A DNA stretch of 64,000 bases from Mycobacterium paragordonae (GTDB taxonomy: Bacteria > Actinomycetota > Actinomycetes > Mycobacteriales > Mycobacteriaceae): assembly GCF_003614435.1 (NCBI RefSeq), contig NZ_CP025547.1, positions 62,001-126,000 on the forward strand, in the 5' to 3' direction. Position 1 is the first letter of the stretch; every line of letters starts with the position of its first letter. The translations under genes were made by a program, and so were the position numbers. Below are positions 16,416 through 25,601 of the stretch, piece by piece. The notes under the pieces were generated by a model that saw nothing but the letters and a program-made list of their open reading frames with translations, was not told the DNA's origin and did no database searches.

Positions 16416-17314
16416 GTGGTGTTGCCACCGAACAGATCGCTGCGGGACTGCGGCGGCGAGGTGTCGATGCGCGCACATTCGTCGATGGCGACGAGCCAGG
16501 GGGTCAGGGCCACCGCGGCGTGGCCGTACATGGGATCTGCGTCTTGGGCTGGCGATATCCGGACGGCCGTTGGGAATTCACCGACCGGCCGCCGCGGCTG
16601 ATGGAGCCTGACGAGCACGACCCTTCCGGACGCTGGATCTGGGACGACATTTTGAGCGATTGCTGCCAGCCGGCGGCCGCGGTATCCGATCAGGTCCAGG
16701 TGGTTGTGGGGCGAGTCGCAGAACTGCTTCCTGCGGACCCCAATCAGCCTCGCTCGCAACGCTTTGCAGACTTCTGGGCCTGGGATGCGATGTGTCGGAC
16801 AGCGCGCAGGCGCCCGATCGACGGTACCGAGCGTGGTGTGACCATTGGTTTAGCGAGTTGCGTCCCGAAGCGCGGCTCGGGCGGGCTACACGCCGGACAC
16901 CGCGCGGTTGGCGGATCACATGGGCAGTGCGCGGGCAGTTGTGCAGTGCGTCGACCCGGCGGTGTCTGGGTCACAGGTCTACCGCCTCGCACCAGATGTT
17001 CCGTTGGCTCCGGCGCTACTCGATCGGGTGCGTGACGTTCATCTGCGAACCGACTTTTCCACCTGGGTGCAGATCGGGCATACCTCGTATCCGGTCGACT
17101 GGCCTGCCTCATCGCCGAGATGCATCTACACCTGGGCTGGGACAACCAACAGCTCGACGGTGAGCACGGGGCGGATTCCAGCGCCGCACTTCAACGCGTC
17201 CAATCCGAACCGCGTCTCGAAGTCGCCCGCAGCGTGGGACCAGACGGGCGCATATTGGTTTCCCCGAACGCTGTCGCGGTATCAGCGTCCCATCACGGAT
17301 GGAGAGCAGAATAG
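16412..17314 (+). pseudogene. Hypothetical gene with coding signal that moves through three frames
   Basis: From the GTG at 16412, frame 2 codes plausibly (GICVLGWRYPDGRWEFTDRP) to about 16790. The signal then appears in frame 1 (RAWCDHWFSELRPEARLGRA, around 16830-16890). It continues in frame 3 (GYTPDTARLADHMGSARAVV to TWVQIGHTSYPV, about 16890-17095) and returns to frame 2 (RLACLIAEMHLHLGWDNQQL to HHGWRAE) with a stop at 17312-17314. Three net -1 shifts return to the original frame. Either a decayed ~300-aa gene, two adjacent broken genes, or sequence errors. No family recognised. Confidence 0.5.
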
Positions 17315-17448
17315 TGACTGATTCCCGTCGATTCCCTTGGCTCAGTGGACTTATCGTGGCGATCACCATCGCTGTCTGGCTGGTCTACGAGGTCATCGTT
17401 GATGCGATAGCAGTGATCGGCAGCAGCATCGACACCACTGCGGTGTGA
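17314..17448 (+). CDS. Small single-TM protein (44 aa)
   Basis: The GTG at 17314 overlaps the preceding TAG by one base (TAGTG), a coupled arrangement. It encodes a basic N-terminus (TDSRRFPW), one TM helix (LSGLIVAITIAVWLVYEVIV) and a short tail ending IDTTAV. It is too short for many gene finders, but the frame, topology and coupling support it. Function unknown; it lies at the end of the VirD4 operon. Confidence 0.5.
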   Translation: MTDSRRFPWLSGLIVAITIAVWLVYEVIVDAIAVIGSSIDTTAV

Positions 17449-17453
17449 GATGA

Positions 17454-17745
17454 TCGTGGGCAAAAGCGCAACTAGGGTCTCGCGAGGACCGGACCGACCA
17501 ACGGGCCTTTGAAGTCACCACCCCGGAATGCACCTTCGAGCTGACCATCACCGAGGAACTCGTCAACCGGGAAATGCCAGACGAAGAGGTGCTGACCGTG
17601 GCCAAGTACCCGTGGCAGCGGGTCCCCCTGCAGATGCGCAAGGTTGGGTCGGGCCGGCTTGTGTCCAAAACGTGTCCACAGGTGGCGGCGGCCGAGTGGC
17701 CGACGCCGCCTGGGCTCGCCACACCGGCTTGCGTGCGTCTGCCGT
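17454..17745 (+). pseudogene. Open fragment without a start codon
   Basis: Frame 3 is open from 17454 and has protein-like composition for about 60 codons (FEVTTPECTFELTITEELVN, then PDEEVLTVAKYPWQRVPLQM) before becoming repetitive and Pro-rich. There is no plausible start until the ATG at 17574. It probably is the truncated 5'-less remnant of a gene that ended where the minus-strand cassette was inserted. Confidence 0.35.
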
Positions 17746-18174
17746 CTATTCCGTGCTACCGCTGTGAATTATCTGCGCCCGCTTGGCTAGGTCCTCGCGT
17801 GCTTTCCTACCTTGCTTCTTCGGTAGATCGTTGTCGACGACTAAGGAGTGCGCGACGTCGCGAGGGTGTGGCTGTTCGGTTTCAGGGTATGGGTCGAACG
17901 CCACGCCGAGGCGGACCTCACGAACATCCTTCACCAGCATTGAGAAGACTCCATTCTTGGGTTCGCGCTTGACATCAGCCCAGCTGAGTCCGTGTTCAGC
18001 GAGAATTCGGTGTCGGTAGCAGGAGATACCGTCGTCATCGAAGCGCACAGCAGCCACGCTGATCGACACCTTTTTCGTTCCCTGGTCAGTCACTGTCCAG
18101 TGTTCGTGAGGGATGCTGGGCGAATATCGGTACAGCACCTCCTCGGGGCCGATCTGAGGATCGTCGGCCTTCAC
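17746..18174 (-). CDS. Hypothetical protein, third gene of TIGR04255-type cassette
   Basis: A 142-aa protein starting at the ATG at 18174, which overlaps the upstream stop at 18171 by 4 bp. Composition is soluble and charged (FDDDGISCYRHRILAEHGLS, AFDPYPETEQPHPRDVAHSL), ending in a Lys/Arg-rich helix. No family recognised. The cassette is visibly less GC-biased than the flanking transfer genes, suggesting separate acquisition. Confidence 0.6.
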   Translation of the reverse strand: MKADDPQIGPEEVLYRYSPSIPHEHWTVTDQGTKKVSISVAAVRFDDDGISCYRHRILAEHGLSWADVKREPKNGVFSMLVKDVREVRLGVAFDPYPETEQPHPRDVAHSLVVDNDLPKKQGRKAREDLAKRAQIIHSGSTE

Positions 18175-18713
18175 CGCGGAATCAGTTGATGTTGAACTCC
18201 TGCACTGATCTTCTCGAGGAAGATGCGCGAATCATCAAGTGCGACTCCTAACAGCCGTTGGCCGTCAGTCGGGCCTTTGCTGACTGCAAGTTCATGATCA
18301 AACGCTTCGCGACCATCGGCCCAGTAACCGCGAAACGCCAGTTCACCATCCTCAAACGCGATCGTGAGCTGGTCACCATCGACCAGCCAGACGACATTCA
18401 GGCCACCGTCGGGGAGCGGCGAAAATTGCGGCGTTGCGAGGCCGTCAGCCTGTGCAATTGCCTTGATCAAGGACACCGCAAGGTTCGCGACTGCGGTGTG
18501 CACCGCGCGGCCGCGGGCGCCGTCCCAACCGCGGGGCAGCCGCGTTAGCTTGGCTAGCTCGCTCTGTGCGTACACGATGACTTCCGACCGCGTCGGGTAC
18601 GAGACCTGCGGTTGTCCGGGCCGGGCGGCCCACCAACGAGTATCCGCATCTTGAATAAACGTCGGCACAGTTCTGGGCGCCGACGTGATCGGCGACTGTT
18701 CAATTACTGGCAT
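18171..18713 (-). CDS. Hypothetical protein, middle gene of TIGR04255-type cassette
   Basis: A 180-aa protein from the ATG at 18713 (MPVIEQSPITSAPRTVPTF), preceded by AAGACCG; an ATG at 18761 is an alternative. A conserved-looking core is LPRGWDGARGRAVHTAVANL followed by PQFSPLPDGGLNVVWLVDG and a beta-rich end (LTIAFEDGELAFRGYW). 'LP.GWDG...' followed by 'P.P.GG...W' is seen in many uncharacterised bacterial proteins. It overlaps both neighbours, so the three genes form one transcription unit. Confidence 0.6.
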   Translation of the reverse strand: MPVIEQSPITSAPRTVPTFIQDADTRWWAARPGQPQVSYPTRSEVIVYAQSELAKLTRLPRGWDGARGRAVHTAVANLAVSLIKAIAQADGLATPQFSPLPDGGLNVVWLVDGDQLTIAFEDGELAFRGYWADGREAFDHELAVSKGPTDGQRLLGVALDDSRIFLEKISAGVQHQLIPR

Positions 18714-19494
18714 CGGTCTTCCCCCATTCGATGTGCATGCCCTCCGTTGTGACGTGATCAAACATCATTACGCCTTCTCTATGTGCAACATCAAGGGCGG
18801 CGAAAACGTCCACTGAAGAGAGTTCGGCGTCTATCGCGACTATCGAGTTGATCTCAAGTTGCAGCGCATTCTCGTCAGCAGGGTAACCGAGCGAGATTGT
18901 CTGCCGCCCAAACGGTTGGCCGTCCATCTCGCTGAGTTGGCGCTCCATCTGAAGCCTTGTTGCGACATGACCGTCGAGAGTGAAGGTGGTTGAGAGCGCA
19001 TCAATCACCCGAGGTACATCAGATGCGCCGGCTACCGGTACCCGATTGAAGAAGGTCACCTCTGCGGCACTTGGCCGAAGAACGCCAAACCCTGCACCTT
19101 CTATGTAACGCTCGAAGTCACTCCAGATCGTCGACAACTCAGCGCGTAACACGTCATAGCGCGGATACGGGTTGTCACCTTGTTGCTTACGCCAATTGAT
19201 GAGCAGGCGGTCGTGTTGCACCTGAATGAGTAGTGACTCGTCCTCGGTCAAAACCCACAGCCGAATCGGTGCGACCGAGTTTCCGAATTGGAACATGAAG
19301 TTCGCCGGCCCTAGTGGTGGCAGAGCTACCTGTTCCTGAACTTTTGGGAAACGTTCTCGCCATCTGTCGACCAGGCGGACCAACGCCACGGTGTCAAGAC
19401 CAGGCAACTGCAGAAAGTGGATGCCCACGGCCACCTCGATCACCGGAGGCAGTTTGAACGAGGGGAGAGCTTCTGCAGTGGCCACGTCCCCCAT
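18700..19494 (-). CDS. TIGR04255-like family protein
   Basis: A 264-aa protein from the ATG at 19494. It begins LPSFKLPPVIEVAVGIHFLQ, then has WRERFPKVQEQVALPPLGP, LLIQVQHDRLLINWRKQQGD and a long helix beginning RYDVLRAELSTIW. This order (PP..E...gi.F, FP....., QvQ.drl..NWR, Y......f) is that of the sporadically distributed TIGR04255 family, whose function is unknown. First of a three-gene overlapping operon. The family call is from memory of the motif pattern and should be treated as likely, not proven. Confidence 0.68.
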   Translation of the reverse strand: MGDVATAEALPSFKLPPVIEVAVGIHFLQLPGLDTVALVRLVDRWRERFPKVQEQVALPPLGPANFMFQFGNSVAPIRLWVLTEDESLLIQVQHDRLLINWRKQQGDNPYPRYDVLRAELSTIWSDFERYIEGAGFGVLRPSAAEVTFFNRVPVAGASDVPRVIDALSTTFTLDGHVATRLQMERQLSEMDGQPFGRQTISLGYPADENALQLEINSIVAIDAELSSVDVFAALDVAHREGVMMFDHVTTEGMHIEWGKTDASN

Positions 19495-19512
19495 TGTGCA
19501 ATGTTAAGGCAG

Positions 19513-22500
19513 CTATGGGACCGTTGTGACCAGCGACACTGGCGTCAGGGCGTTGTCGCGGTCGCGACTTTGCTGGCGTCGGGTGATCGCGTCGAGTTGG
19601 ACTTGGGTGGAGTCGACGTCGCGAAGGTGTTCGAGGAGTTCGTTTCGACGAGTGAGTAGTTCGGCGGCTTGGGTGCGCGCGCCGGAGGAATTATTGGTTG
19701 TGGCGAGGTGGTGTTCGGCGCGGGCGATGGCAGTGCGGGGCTGGGTGGGGGCTGTGGGGGTGCCGATGTGTTGGGTGTGGGGCAGGTTGTCAGCCAGGAC
19801 GTCGAGCAGGGTGTGCGTGGGTTGGCGGTGGTTCTCGGGGGTGGTGATGAGGATGAGTTTGGTGTTGGCCGTGGCCGCGGTGTGGGTGAGCCGGCGTAGT
19901 TGGTCGGGGGGTAGGTGGTCGGCGTCGTCGACGATGAGCAGGGTTCCGGGTGGGAGTTTCCAGCGTTGGTTTTCGATGTGGGCTTGGGCCTGTTCGGGGG
20001 CGGCGGCGGTGTCGGCGTAGCGGTGGGTGGTGGCGTGGTCGAGGGCGGTGGGGCTGGCGGGTAGGGCCAGGACGCGGTGGTTGTGGTGGTGTGCGGTGGC
20101 GGCGAGTGCGCCGAGCAGGCCGGCTTTGTCGGCGCCGGGGTGGATGTGGAGCGGTTGGACGGTGTGGATGCTGCTGGTCAGCGCGGTGACGGTGTGGCGG
20201 TGGGGTTCGTCGAGGCCGGCGAGCGCGGTGGCCGGTGGGTGGTAGAGGGCGGCGGGGCTGGCGGCGCTGGCGGTGGTGAGGTAGTCGATTTCGTCGCGTA
20301 GTTGGGGCAGTTCGGCGGCCAGATCGTAGGTGTGGGCGGGGTTGTCGGCGAAGGAGCGGGCGGCGATGTTTTCGGCGCGGGCGAGTTGGTTGTCGAGGTC
20401 GCGGGCGTGCCGGCGGGCCGCGGTGAGGGCTTGGGTGTCGGCGTGGAGGGCTTGGGTGCGCAGGGTGTGGATGTGGCGGTCGGTGACGATGCCCTCGGCG
20501 CCGCCGGCGGTGCCGAGCAGTGCGCTACGGGCGGTGTCGAGGCGTTGGCGCGCTGTGTCGACTGCGGTGGTGATGCGGGGGGTTTGGTGGGTGATGTCGT
20601 GGTGGTGTTGTTGGTAGCGGTGTGCGGCTGCGGTGTCGCCGCGTTGGTGTGCGGCGGTGATGGCGGCGTCGAGCTGGCTGAGCAGTTGGTGGTGCAGTTC
20701 TGCGGTGTCTTCGGCGTGGACCCAGAGTTTGTGGGCGTGGGCGAGGGCGTGTTGGTGGGGCCGCTGGTGGTGTTGGAGGCGCCGCAGTTCGGCGAGTTCG
20801 TCAGCAGCGCCGCGTTCGGCAGGTCCGCCGCCGCGCAGGATGTCTTGGGCGAGAGCTTGGGCGTGTTGGTGGGCGGCGTGGCGGCGGGCGCGTAGGGCGG
20901 GGATGTCGATGTCGTCGACGCGCGCGGTGGTGGGGGGCCGCTGGGTGGGCAGGTCGTTGACGTCGAGGCCGGCGAGGTCGTCTTCGGCGAAGCCGTAGGG
21001 GTAGTCGTAGGGGTCTGGGGGTGGTTCGTCGAGGGTGTCGGCGGGGTGCGGGACCGCGGGGGTGAACAGGTCGAGTTGTTCGCCGGGTGGGGGTGGGTGG
21101 AGGTCTTCTGCGGGGTGCGGGATGTCGGGGTCGATGGTGGCGGCGCGGTGGGTGAGCAACTCGATGCGGTAGGTGAGTAGGCGGGCGTATTCGTCGGGGC
21201 GCAGGGGTGTGGTGGCGGCGATGTCGTGCAGGTGTTCGGTGGCGGCGGCAAGTAGGTCCGCGGGTGCCCAGTCCGAAGCGGTGACGGCGGCGACGAGCGC
21301 GGGCCAGGCCGGGTCGGTGAGGACGGCTTCGGCGATTCGGGTGCCTAGTAGGTGGTGGAGCTCGTCGGTCCAGGCGGGCCGCAGTTTGGTGTCGGGGCGC
21401 TCCAAGGAGGGCGGTGCGAGGGTGCCAGCGAGGCGCCACCAGAGGGCGGCGGCGGGCATTTCGTCGGGCAGTGGGCCACCGGCGTCGATGGCGTTGTGCA
21501 GCAGGGTGGGGATGTCAGCGCCGGCGCGTGCGGCTTCGTCGAGGTGGGTGGCTAACCGGGGCCAGAAGGGGTCGCGGGCCAGGTGCGGGTTGGTGCGGTC
21601 GGCGAGTTGGCGCCAGCGGCCGGCGGTGTCCTCGGCGCGGGTGAGGCTGGCGTCCAGGCGGGTGTGGATGAGGTGTTGGACGGCGGCGGAGCGGTTGGGG
21701 TGTTGTTCGGGTCCGGTGATGCGGGTGTCGGCGGTGTCGACGTCGTGGGCGGCGCGGAAGACGGCGATTTCGGCCATGAGTGGGGCCCGGTGGTTCAGCA
21801 GTGGGCGGGCCCAGGTGGGTGCGGTGTCGGGTGTCCAGTGGCGGGCGGTGTCGCGGATCTGGTTGGCGAGGTCGGCGACGAGTTTGGCGCGTGCGGTGAG
21901 GTAGGGGCCCCAGGTGGGGTGGGTGGTGAGTGCGTCGGGGACGGCGGGCAGCCAGCGCAGGGGCCCGACTCGTTCGGCGGCGGTTCCCGGTGGGGTGGGC
22001 AGGCGCCATTCCAGGACTGCGGCGGGGTCGTGCGGGTCGCCTAGGGGTGTGGCTGCGGCCTGGTGCAGGGCGGCGACGGGGTCGTGGCCGTCGATGGCGA
22101 GCAGGGCCAGATTGCGGCGTAGCCCGGGCCAGGCTTGGGCGTCGGTGAGGTCGCCGCGCACGGCGGTGGCGGCGGTGTCGATGCTGGACATGATGGTGGG
22201 TCCGGCGTGTTGTTCGGCGGCTGCGGTGAGTGCGTCGGTGTACACGGCGGCGGCGCGGTGCAGTCGGGTGAAGGGGTCGGCGTCGGCGGCGGCGGCGCTG
22301 TGGGCCGATCGTTGCGCGCCGTCACGGCCAAGGATGGTGGACAGGACGTCGACGGCGGTCGGCGGGTAGGTGGCTTTGGGCGCGAGGATGCGGTGCGGGT
22401 CGGCTTCCGAGGTGGAGCCGTACAGGTGGTTTTCGGTGCGCCCGCGGGTCAGTGCGACGTAGAGCAGTTGGCGGGAGAGCCGGTCGTTGATGACGGTGTG

Positions 22501-25359
22501 ACAGGTGCCTTCGATGTCGCGGCCGCCGGCGGTCATGCCTTGGGCGGCGTTGATGGTGCTGGCGTATCCGAGGGTGGTGTAGGTGCGCACGTAGCGGGCG
22601 GGCAGGCGCACCGGTGTGGCGTGTCCGCGCAGCGGCACCACGGTCAGCGAGCCGTCGTCGTGGACGGTGCGGATGGTCCAGCGGTGGCCGTTTTTGACCC
22701 AGCTGCCGTTGCTGTCGGTGACGAGGTAGCGGGCGTTTTTGCGGGTGGCGATGCAGTCGCCGGCCGAAGCGGTCAGCCCGTCGGCCAGGGTCACGGTGGC
22801 CGCTGAGGTGGTGTCGTGGGTGCCGGCGAGTCGGTCCAGCCGGGCGCGTTCGTTGAGTTGGGCGACGATCTCGTGAGTGGGGGCCAACAGGATGGAGTCG
22901 CGGCCTGCGGCGCGGTCGGCTGCCCACGCCGCATAAGCCAGGTCGGCGGCGGTGTCGTCGGCTCCGACATGGACGCGGTGGTGGTCGATGTAGAAGCCGA
23001 TACCGGCGGGGTCTCCGGCGCGGATGGCCAGGCTGGCGGCGGCTTCGGCGTTGCCGGTTTCGGGGTGGGTGAAGCGCACGACGGTGTTCAGGGTGACCGC
23101 GTTGTGGCGGTCGGCGAGGTCGCGCAGGATGCCGCCGGCGGAGATGGATGCCAGTTGCTGGTCGTCACCGACCAGGCGCACGCTGGCACCGCGTGCCAGT
23201 GCGTGGGAGATGGCGGTGTCCAGGTCGAAGGTGGAGGCCATGCCGGCTTCGTCGACGACGAGCAGGGTGTCTGCGCTGATGGTGTCGAACCATTGTCGGG
23301 CGGGGTCGTCGTCGGGGCCGTGCGGTTCGCTGCGGGTGCCGGTGAGCTGGACGAGTTTGGCGATGGTGTCGGTGGCTGCGCCGAGGTCTTCGGCCAAGAC
23401 TTCGGCCGCCCCGGCGGTGGGGGCCAGCCCGATCACGGTGCCGCCGCTGTTGCGCCAGGCCGCTGCCAGGGCGGCCATGGCGGTGGTCTTGCCGCTGCCC
23501 GCGGGGGCCAGTGCGAGCTGCACGCGGGCACCGGAGGTGGCCATCTCCTTGACCAGTGCGGTTTGTCCGTCGTTGAGCGCCAGACCGGTGTTGGCGTGGG
23601 CCTCCAGCAGCGCCAGCCCGATGCTGTCGTCGTCGACGGTGCGGCCGTCGCGCAGCGTGGCGGCGGCCAGGATGCGCCGCTCGGCGGCCATGACGTCGGT
23701 GCTGGTGTAGACGGTGGAGTCGTGGCGGGTGTAGACGCTGGCACCGTCGATGCGGCGCAGGACGGCGGGCTCGTTTTTCTCGGTGTCGACGTGGCTGGTC
23801 AGCGCGATACTGTGCTCGCCCACGGCGGTGGCCACGATGCGGTTGACCAGTTCGGGACCGCCAGGGTGGTGCGCGTAGCGCAGTTGGCGTTGGGCTTCGG
23901 CGCGGACGTGGTTGACCGTCCACGTGGCGCGGGTTTGGGCGACGTTGTCGATGACCTGGGCGGCTTGGGTGCTGATCCATTGCGTGGTGATCTGGGCCCG
24001 CACCGGCGGGTCGCGGCTGGTGACGTCGGCGATCATGTCGGTCACGGCGCGCTGGCCACCGAGGACGCCGATCGCTTGGCCGCGCCAGGTGTGGCGTTGC
24101 TCGCCTCGTGAGCGCGGTTCGTGTTTGGCTTGCCGGGTTTCCAGGGTTGCCTGCTGGGACAGTGCGAGCATCTCCACGGCGGTCGGTTCGCGGCCGTGGG
24201 CGGTGTGGAATCGTTTGGCCAGCTGCCCGACTCGGTGGTCGATCGCGGTGCTGCGCGAGGAGTACGCATCGAGGAGTTCCTCGGGGATTCCGTCGATTTC
24301 ACGCACCGGGCGCTTGCCGCGTGTGGCCGCTCTGGCCGCAAACCGGACGCCCAGTTTGTCGATAAGTAGGGACTCGATGCGGGTGTTGTAGAACTCGGAG
24401 GCGGCCACCGTGGCGTGGTGCAGCGGGGTGCCGTCCAGGGCCAGCCAGCGGGGTACTGCGTCGGCGCCGATGACTTGCACTTTGTTGCTGATGACGAGGT
24501 GGGTGTGCAGGTTGGGGTCCCCGGCGCGGGAGTCGCGGTGATCGAATGCCGCTGCGATCAATCCGGTGGTGTTGACCTGGGCGACACCGTGGGCTCCCAT
24601 GCGCGAGAACGCCGCATTGTCTTCCAGGAAGGCCAGGGTTTCGGCGACCGCTTGGTGGTGGCAGTCCTCGAGGGTGCGTGCGATCGGCGCCGGGGCTACC
24701 GCCCATAACGCTGACACCGATTTGACCGGGGTGAAGGTGAGGTCGTAGCCGGCCACGGCGGTGGTCGCGGGCCGCGACTGGCGGGCGATGAATCCCGACA
24801 GTTCGCGGTCGTCAGCTGGTGGCCGACTGTAGGTTTCAGCGAATAGTTCCTTCCCTACCGCGGTGCGGATGCGGGCGCGGAGCTCCGGGTCCAGGCCGGC
24901 TTTCGGGTCGGCAGCGGCGGCGATGTTGTAGTCGCGGTAGGCCTGCCGCACACGGATGCTGAACCGGTTGTCCTTGCTGCTGATCGGGAATGGGCGACCC
25001 AGCCGTGTCGCCGCCAGCGCGCCCGCCTTTCCTACCCCGAGCCCGGTCAGATGGCGGGTGATCTGATCGGCGTTGGGGTGCAAGCCTTCCCCGAACAACG
25101 CCTTCATCTGGTCCTCGCTGACCTGTGAGCCGTGCTCCACTCCCCAATACCGGGCGACCAGGGGATCGGAGGCGTCACGCGAGACCGGCTTGCCCAGCGC
25201 CGCCAGGCCGCGGCCCATCCACACACCCGGGGTTTCACCTTTGGCGCTGTAGTAATCGGCCAGGCTCGGCCTGCCCCGATCGGTGGCATCCGAGGCCGCG
25301 ACCTGGCGGATCAGGTACATGTACCCGTCTCCGGCGGTCAACTTGTGCAAGCCCATCAC
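19513..25359 (-). CDS. traA: MobF-type conjugative relaxase-helicase (TraA/TrwC-like)
   Basis: A 1948-aa protein starting at GTG 25359 or ATG 25356. Near the N-terminus is SLADYYSAKGETPG, with the Tyr pair expected for strand nicking, and about residue 281 is the metal-binding three-His motif (GDPNLHTHLVISN): a TrwC relaxase domain. RecD-like helicase motifs follow: P-loop LAPAGSGKTTAM (about 621), Walker B LLVVDEAGMAS (about 700), and the UvrD-like end VRTYTTLGYASTINAAQGMT (about 930). After a long helical middle region, residues ~1740-1830 hold a second, degenerate ATPase-like block (HIHPGADKAGLLGA and LLIVDDADHLPPDQL). It nicks at oriT and unwinds DNA for transfer. Divergent from the gene at 25602. 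Confidence 0.88.
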   Translation of the reverse strand: MMGLHKLTAGDGYMYLIRQVAASDATDRGRPSLADYYSAKGETPGVWMGRGLAALGKPVSRDASDPLVARYWGVEHGSQVSEDQMKALFGEGLHPNADQITRHLTGLGVGKAGALAATRLGRPFPISSKDNRFSIRVRQAYRDYNIAAAADPKAGLDPELRARIRTAVGKELFAETYSRPPADDRELSGFIARQSRPATTAVAGYDLTFTPVKSVSALWAVAPAPIARTLEDCHHQAVAETLAFLEDNAAFSRMGAHGVAQVNTTGLIAAAFDHRDSRAGDPNLHTHLVISNKVQVIGADAVPRWLALDGTPLHHATVAASEFYNTRIESLLIDKLGVRFAARAATRGKRPVREIDGIPEELLDAYSSRSTAIDHRVGQLAKRFHTAHGREPTAVEMLALSQQATLETRQAKHEPRSRGEQRHTWRGQAIGVLGGQRAVTDMIADVTSRDPPVRAQITTQWISTQAAQVIDNVAQTRATWTVNHVRAEAQRQLRYAHHPGGPELVNRIVATAVGEHSIALTSHVDTEKNEPAVLRRIDGASVYTRHDSTVYTSTDVMAAERRILAAATLRDGRTVDDDSIGLALLEAHANTGLALNDGQTALVKEMATSGARVQLALAPAGSGKTTAMAALAAAWRNSGGTVIGLAPTAGAAEVLAEDLGAATDTIAKLVQLTGTRSEPHGPDDDPARQWFDTISADTLLVVDEAGMASTFDLDTAISHALARGASVRLVGDDQQLASISAGGILRDLADRHNAVTLNTVVRFTHPETGNAEAAASLAIRAGDPAGIGFYIDHHRVHVGADDTAADLAYAAWAADRAAGRDSILLAPTHEIVAQLNERARLDRLAGTHDTTSAATVTLADGLTASAGDCIATRKNARYLVTDSNGSWVKNGHRWTIRTVHDDGSLTVVPLRGHATPVRLPARYVRTYTTLGYASTINAAQGMTAGGRDIEGTCHTVINDRLSRQLLYVALTRGRTENHLYGSTSEADPHRILAPKATYPPTAVDVLSTILGRDGAQRSAHSAAAADADPFTRLHRAAAVYTDALTAAAEQHAGPTIMSSIDTAATAVRGDLTDAQAWPGLRRNLALLAIDGHDPVAALHQAAATPLGDPHDPAAVLEWRLPTPPGTAAERVGPLRWLPAVPDALTTHPTWGPYLTARAKLVADLANQIRDTARHWTPDTAPTWARPLLNHRAPLMAEIAVFRAAHDVDTADTRITGPEQHPNRSAAVQHLIHTRLDASLTRAEDTAGRWRQLADRTNPHLARDPFWPRLATHLDEAARAGADIPTLLHNAIDAGGPLPDEMPAAALWWRLAGTLAPPSLERPDTKLRPAWTDELHHLLGTRIAEAVLTDPAWPALVAAVTASDWAPADLLAAATEHLHDIAATTPLRPDEYARLLTYRIELLTHRAATIDPDIPHPAEDLHPPPPGEQLDLFTPAVPHPADTLDEPPPDPYDYPYGFAEDDLAGLDVNDLPTQRPPTTARVDDIDIPALRARRHAAHQHAQALAQDILRGGGPAERGAADELAELRRLQHHQRPHQHALAHAHKLWVHAEDTAELHHQLLSQLDAAITAAHQRGDTAAAHRYQQHHHDITHQTPRITTAVDTARQRLDTARSALLGTAGGAEGIVTDRHIHTLRTQALHADTQALTAARRHARDLDNQLARAENIAARSFADNPAHTYDLAAELPQLRDEIDYLTTASAASPAALYHPPATALAGLDEPHRHTVTALTSSIHTVQPLHIHPGADKAGLLGALAATAHHHNHRVLALPASPTALDHATTHRYADTAAAPEQAQAHIENQRWKLPPGTLLIVDDADHLPPDQLRRLTHTAATANTKLILITTPENHRQPTHTLLDVLADNLPHTQHIGTPTAPTQPRTAIARAEHHLATTNNSSGARTQAAELLTRRNELLEHLRDVDSTQVQLDAITRRQQSRDRDNALTPVSLVTTVP

Positions 25360-25601
25360 CGCGTCATCACCTCAGCCCGAAAACTATGGGGGGCCTACCC
25401 CTTAGGCCTGGGCCGTTATAAAACCGTGACCCTGAGTGCAAGAGGTGTGATGTTCGGCCGTAGGGAAAAGTTAGGGCACCCTAAGTGCCGTTCGGGGCGG
25501 CGGTGAGCGATCGGGTGCGAAGCCCGGTGATGGGTGCGGTCGGAAAGATTTTTGGCTTGCGTTGCGGCGCTGGGGGGTTGGTGGGGCTTAGCGTGTGATC
25601 C
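25360..25601. other. Candidate oriT/promoter region between relaxase and divergent gene
   Basis: 242 bp of noncoding DNA directly upstream of the relaxase. It contains a hairpin GGCCTA/TAGGCC (25392-25397 with 25403-25408). It also holds two interlocked inverted repeats: TTAGGG/CCCTAA (25471-25476 with 25479-25484) and GGCAC/GTGCC (25475-25479 with 25485-25489). Known MobF systems usually have oriT next to the relaxase gene with such repeats. No nic site can be assigned by eye. Confidence 0.5.

Noticed and set aside
22816..24111. Long plus-strand open frame (431 codons) opposite the relaxase
   Set aside because: Gly/Val/Ala/Asp-rich antisense composition typical of GC-rich shadow frames; the minus-strand relaxase with clear motifs occupies the same DNA.
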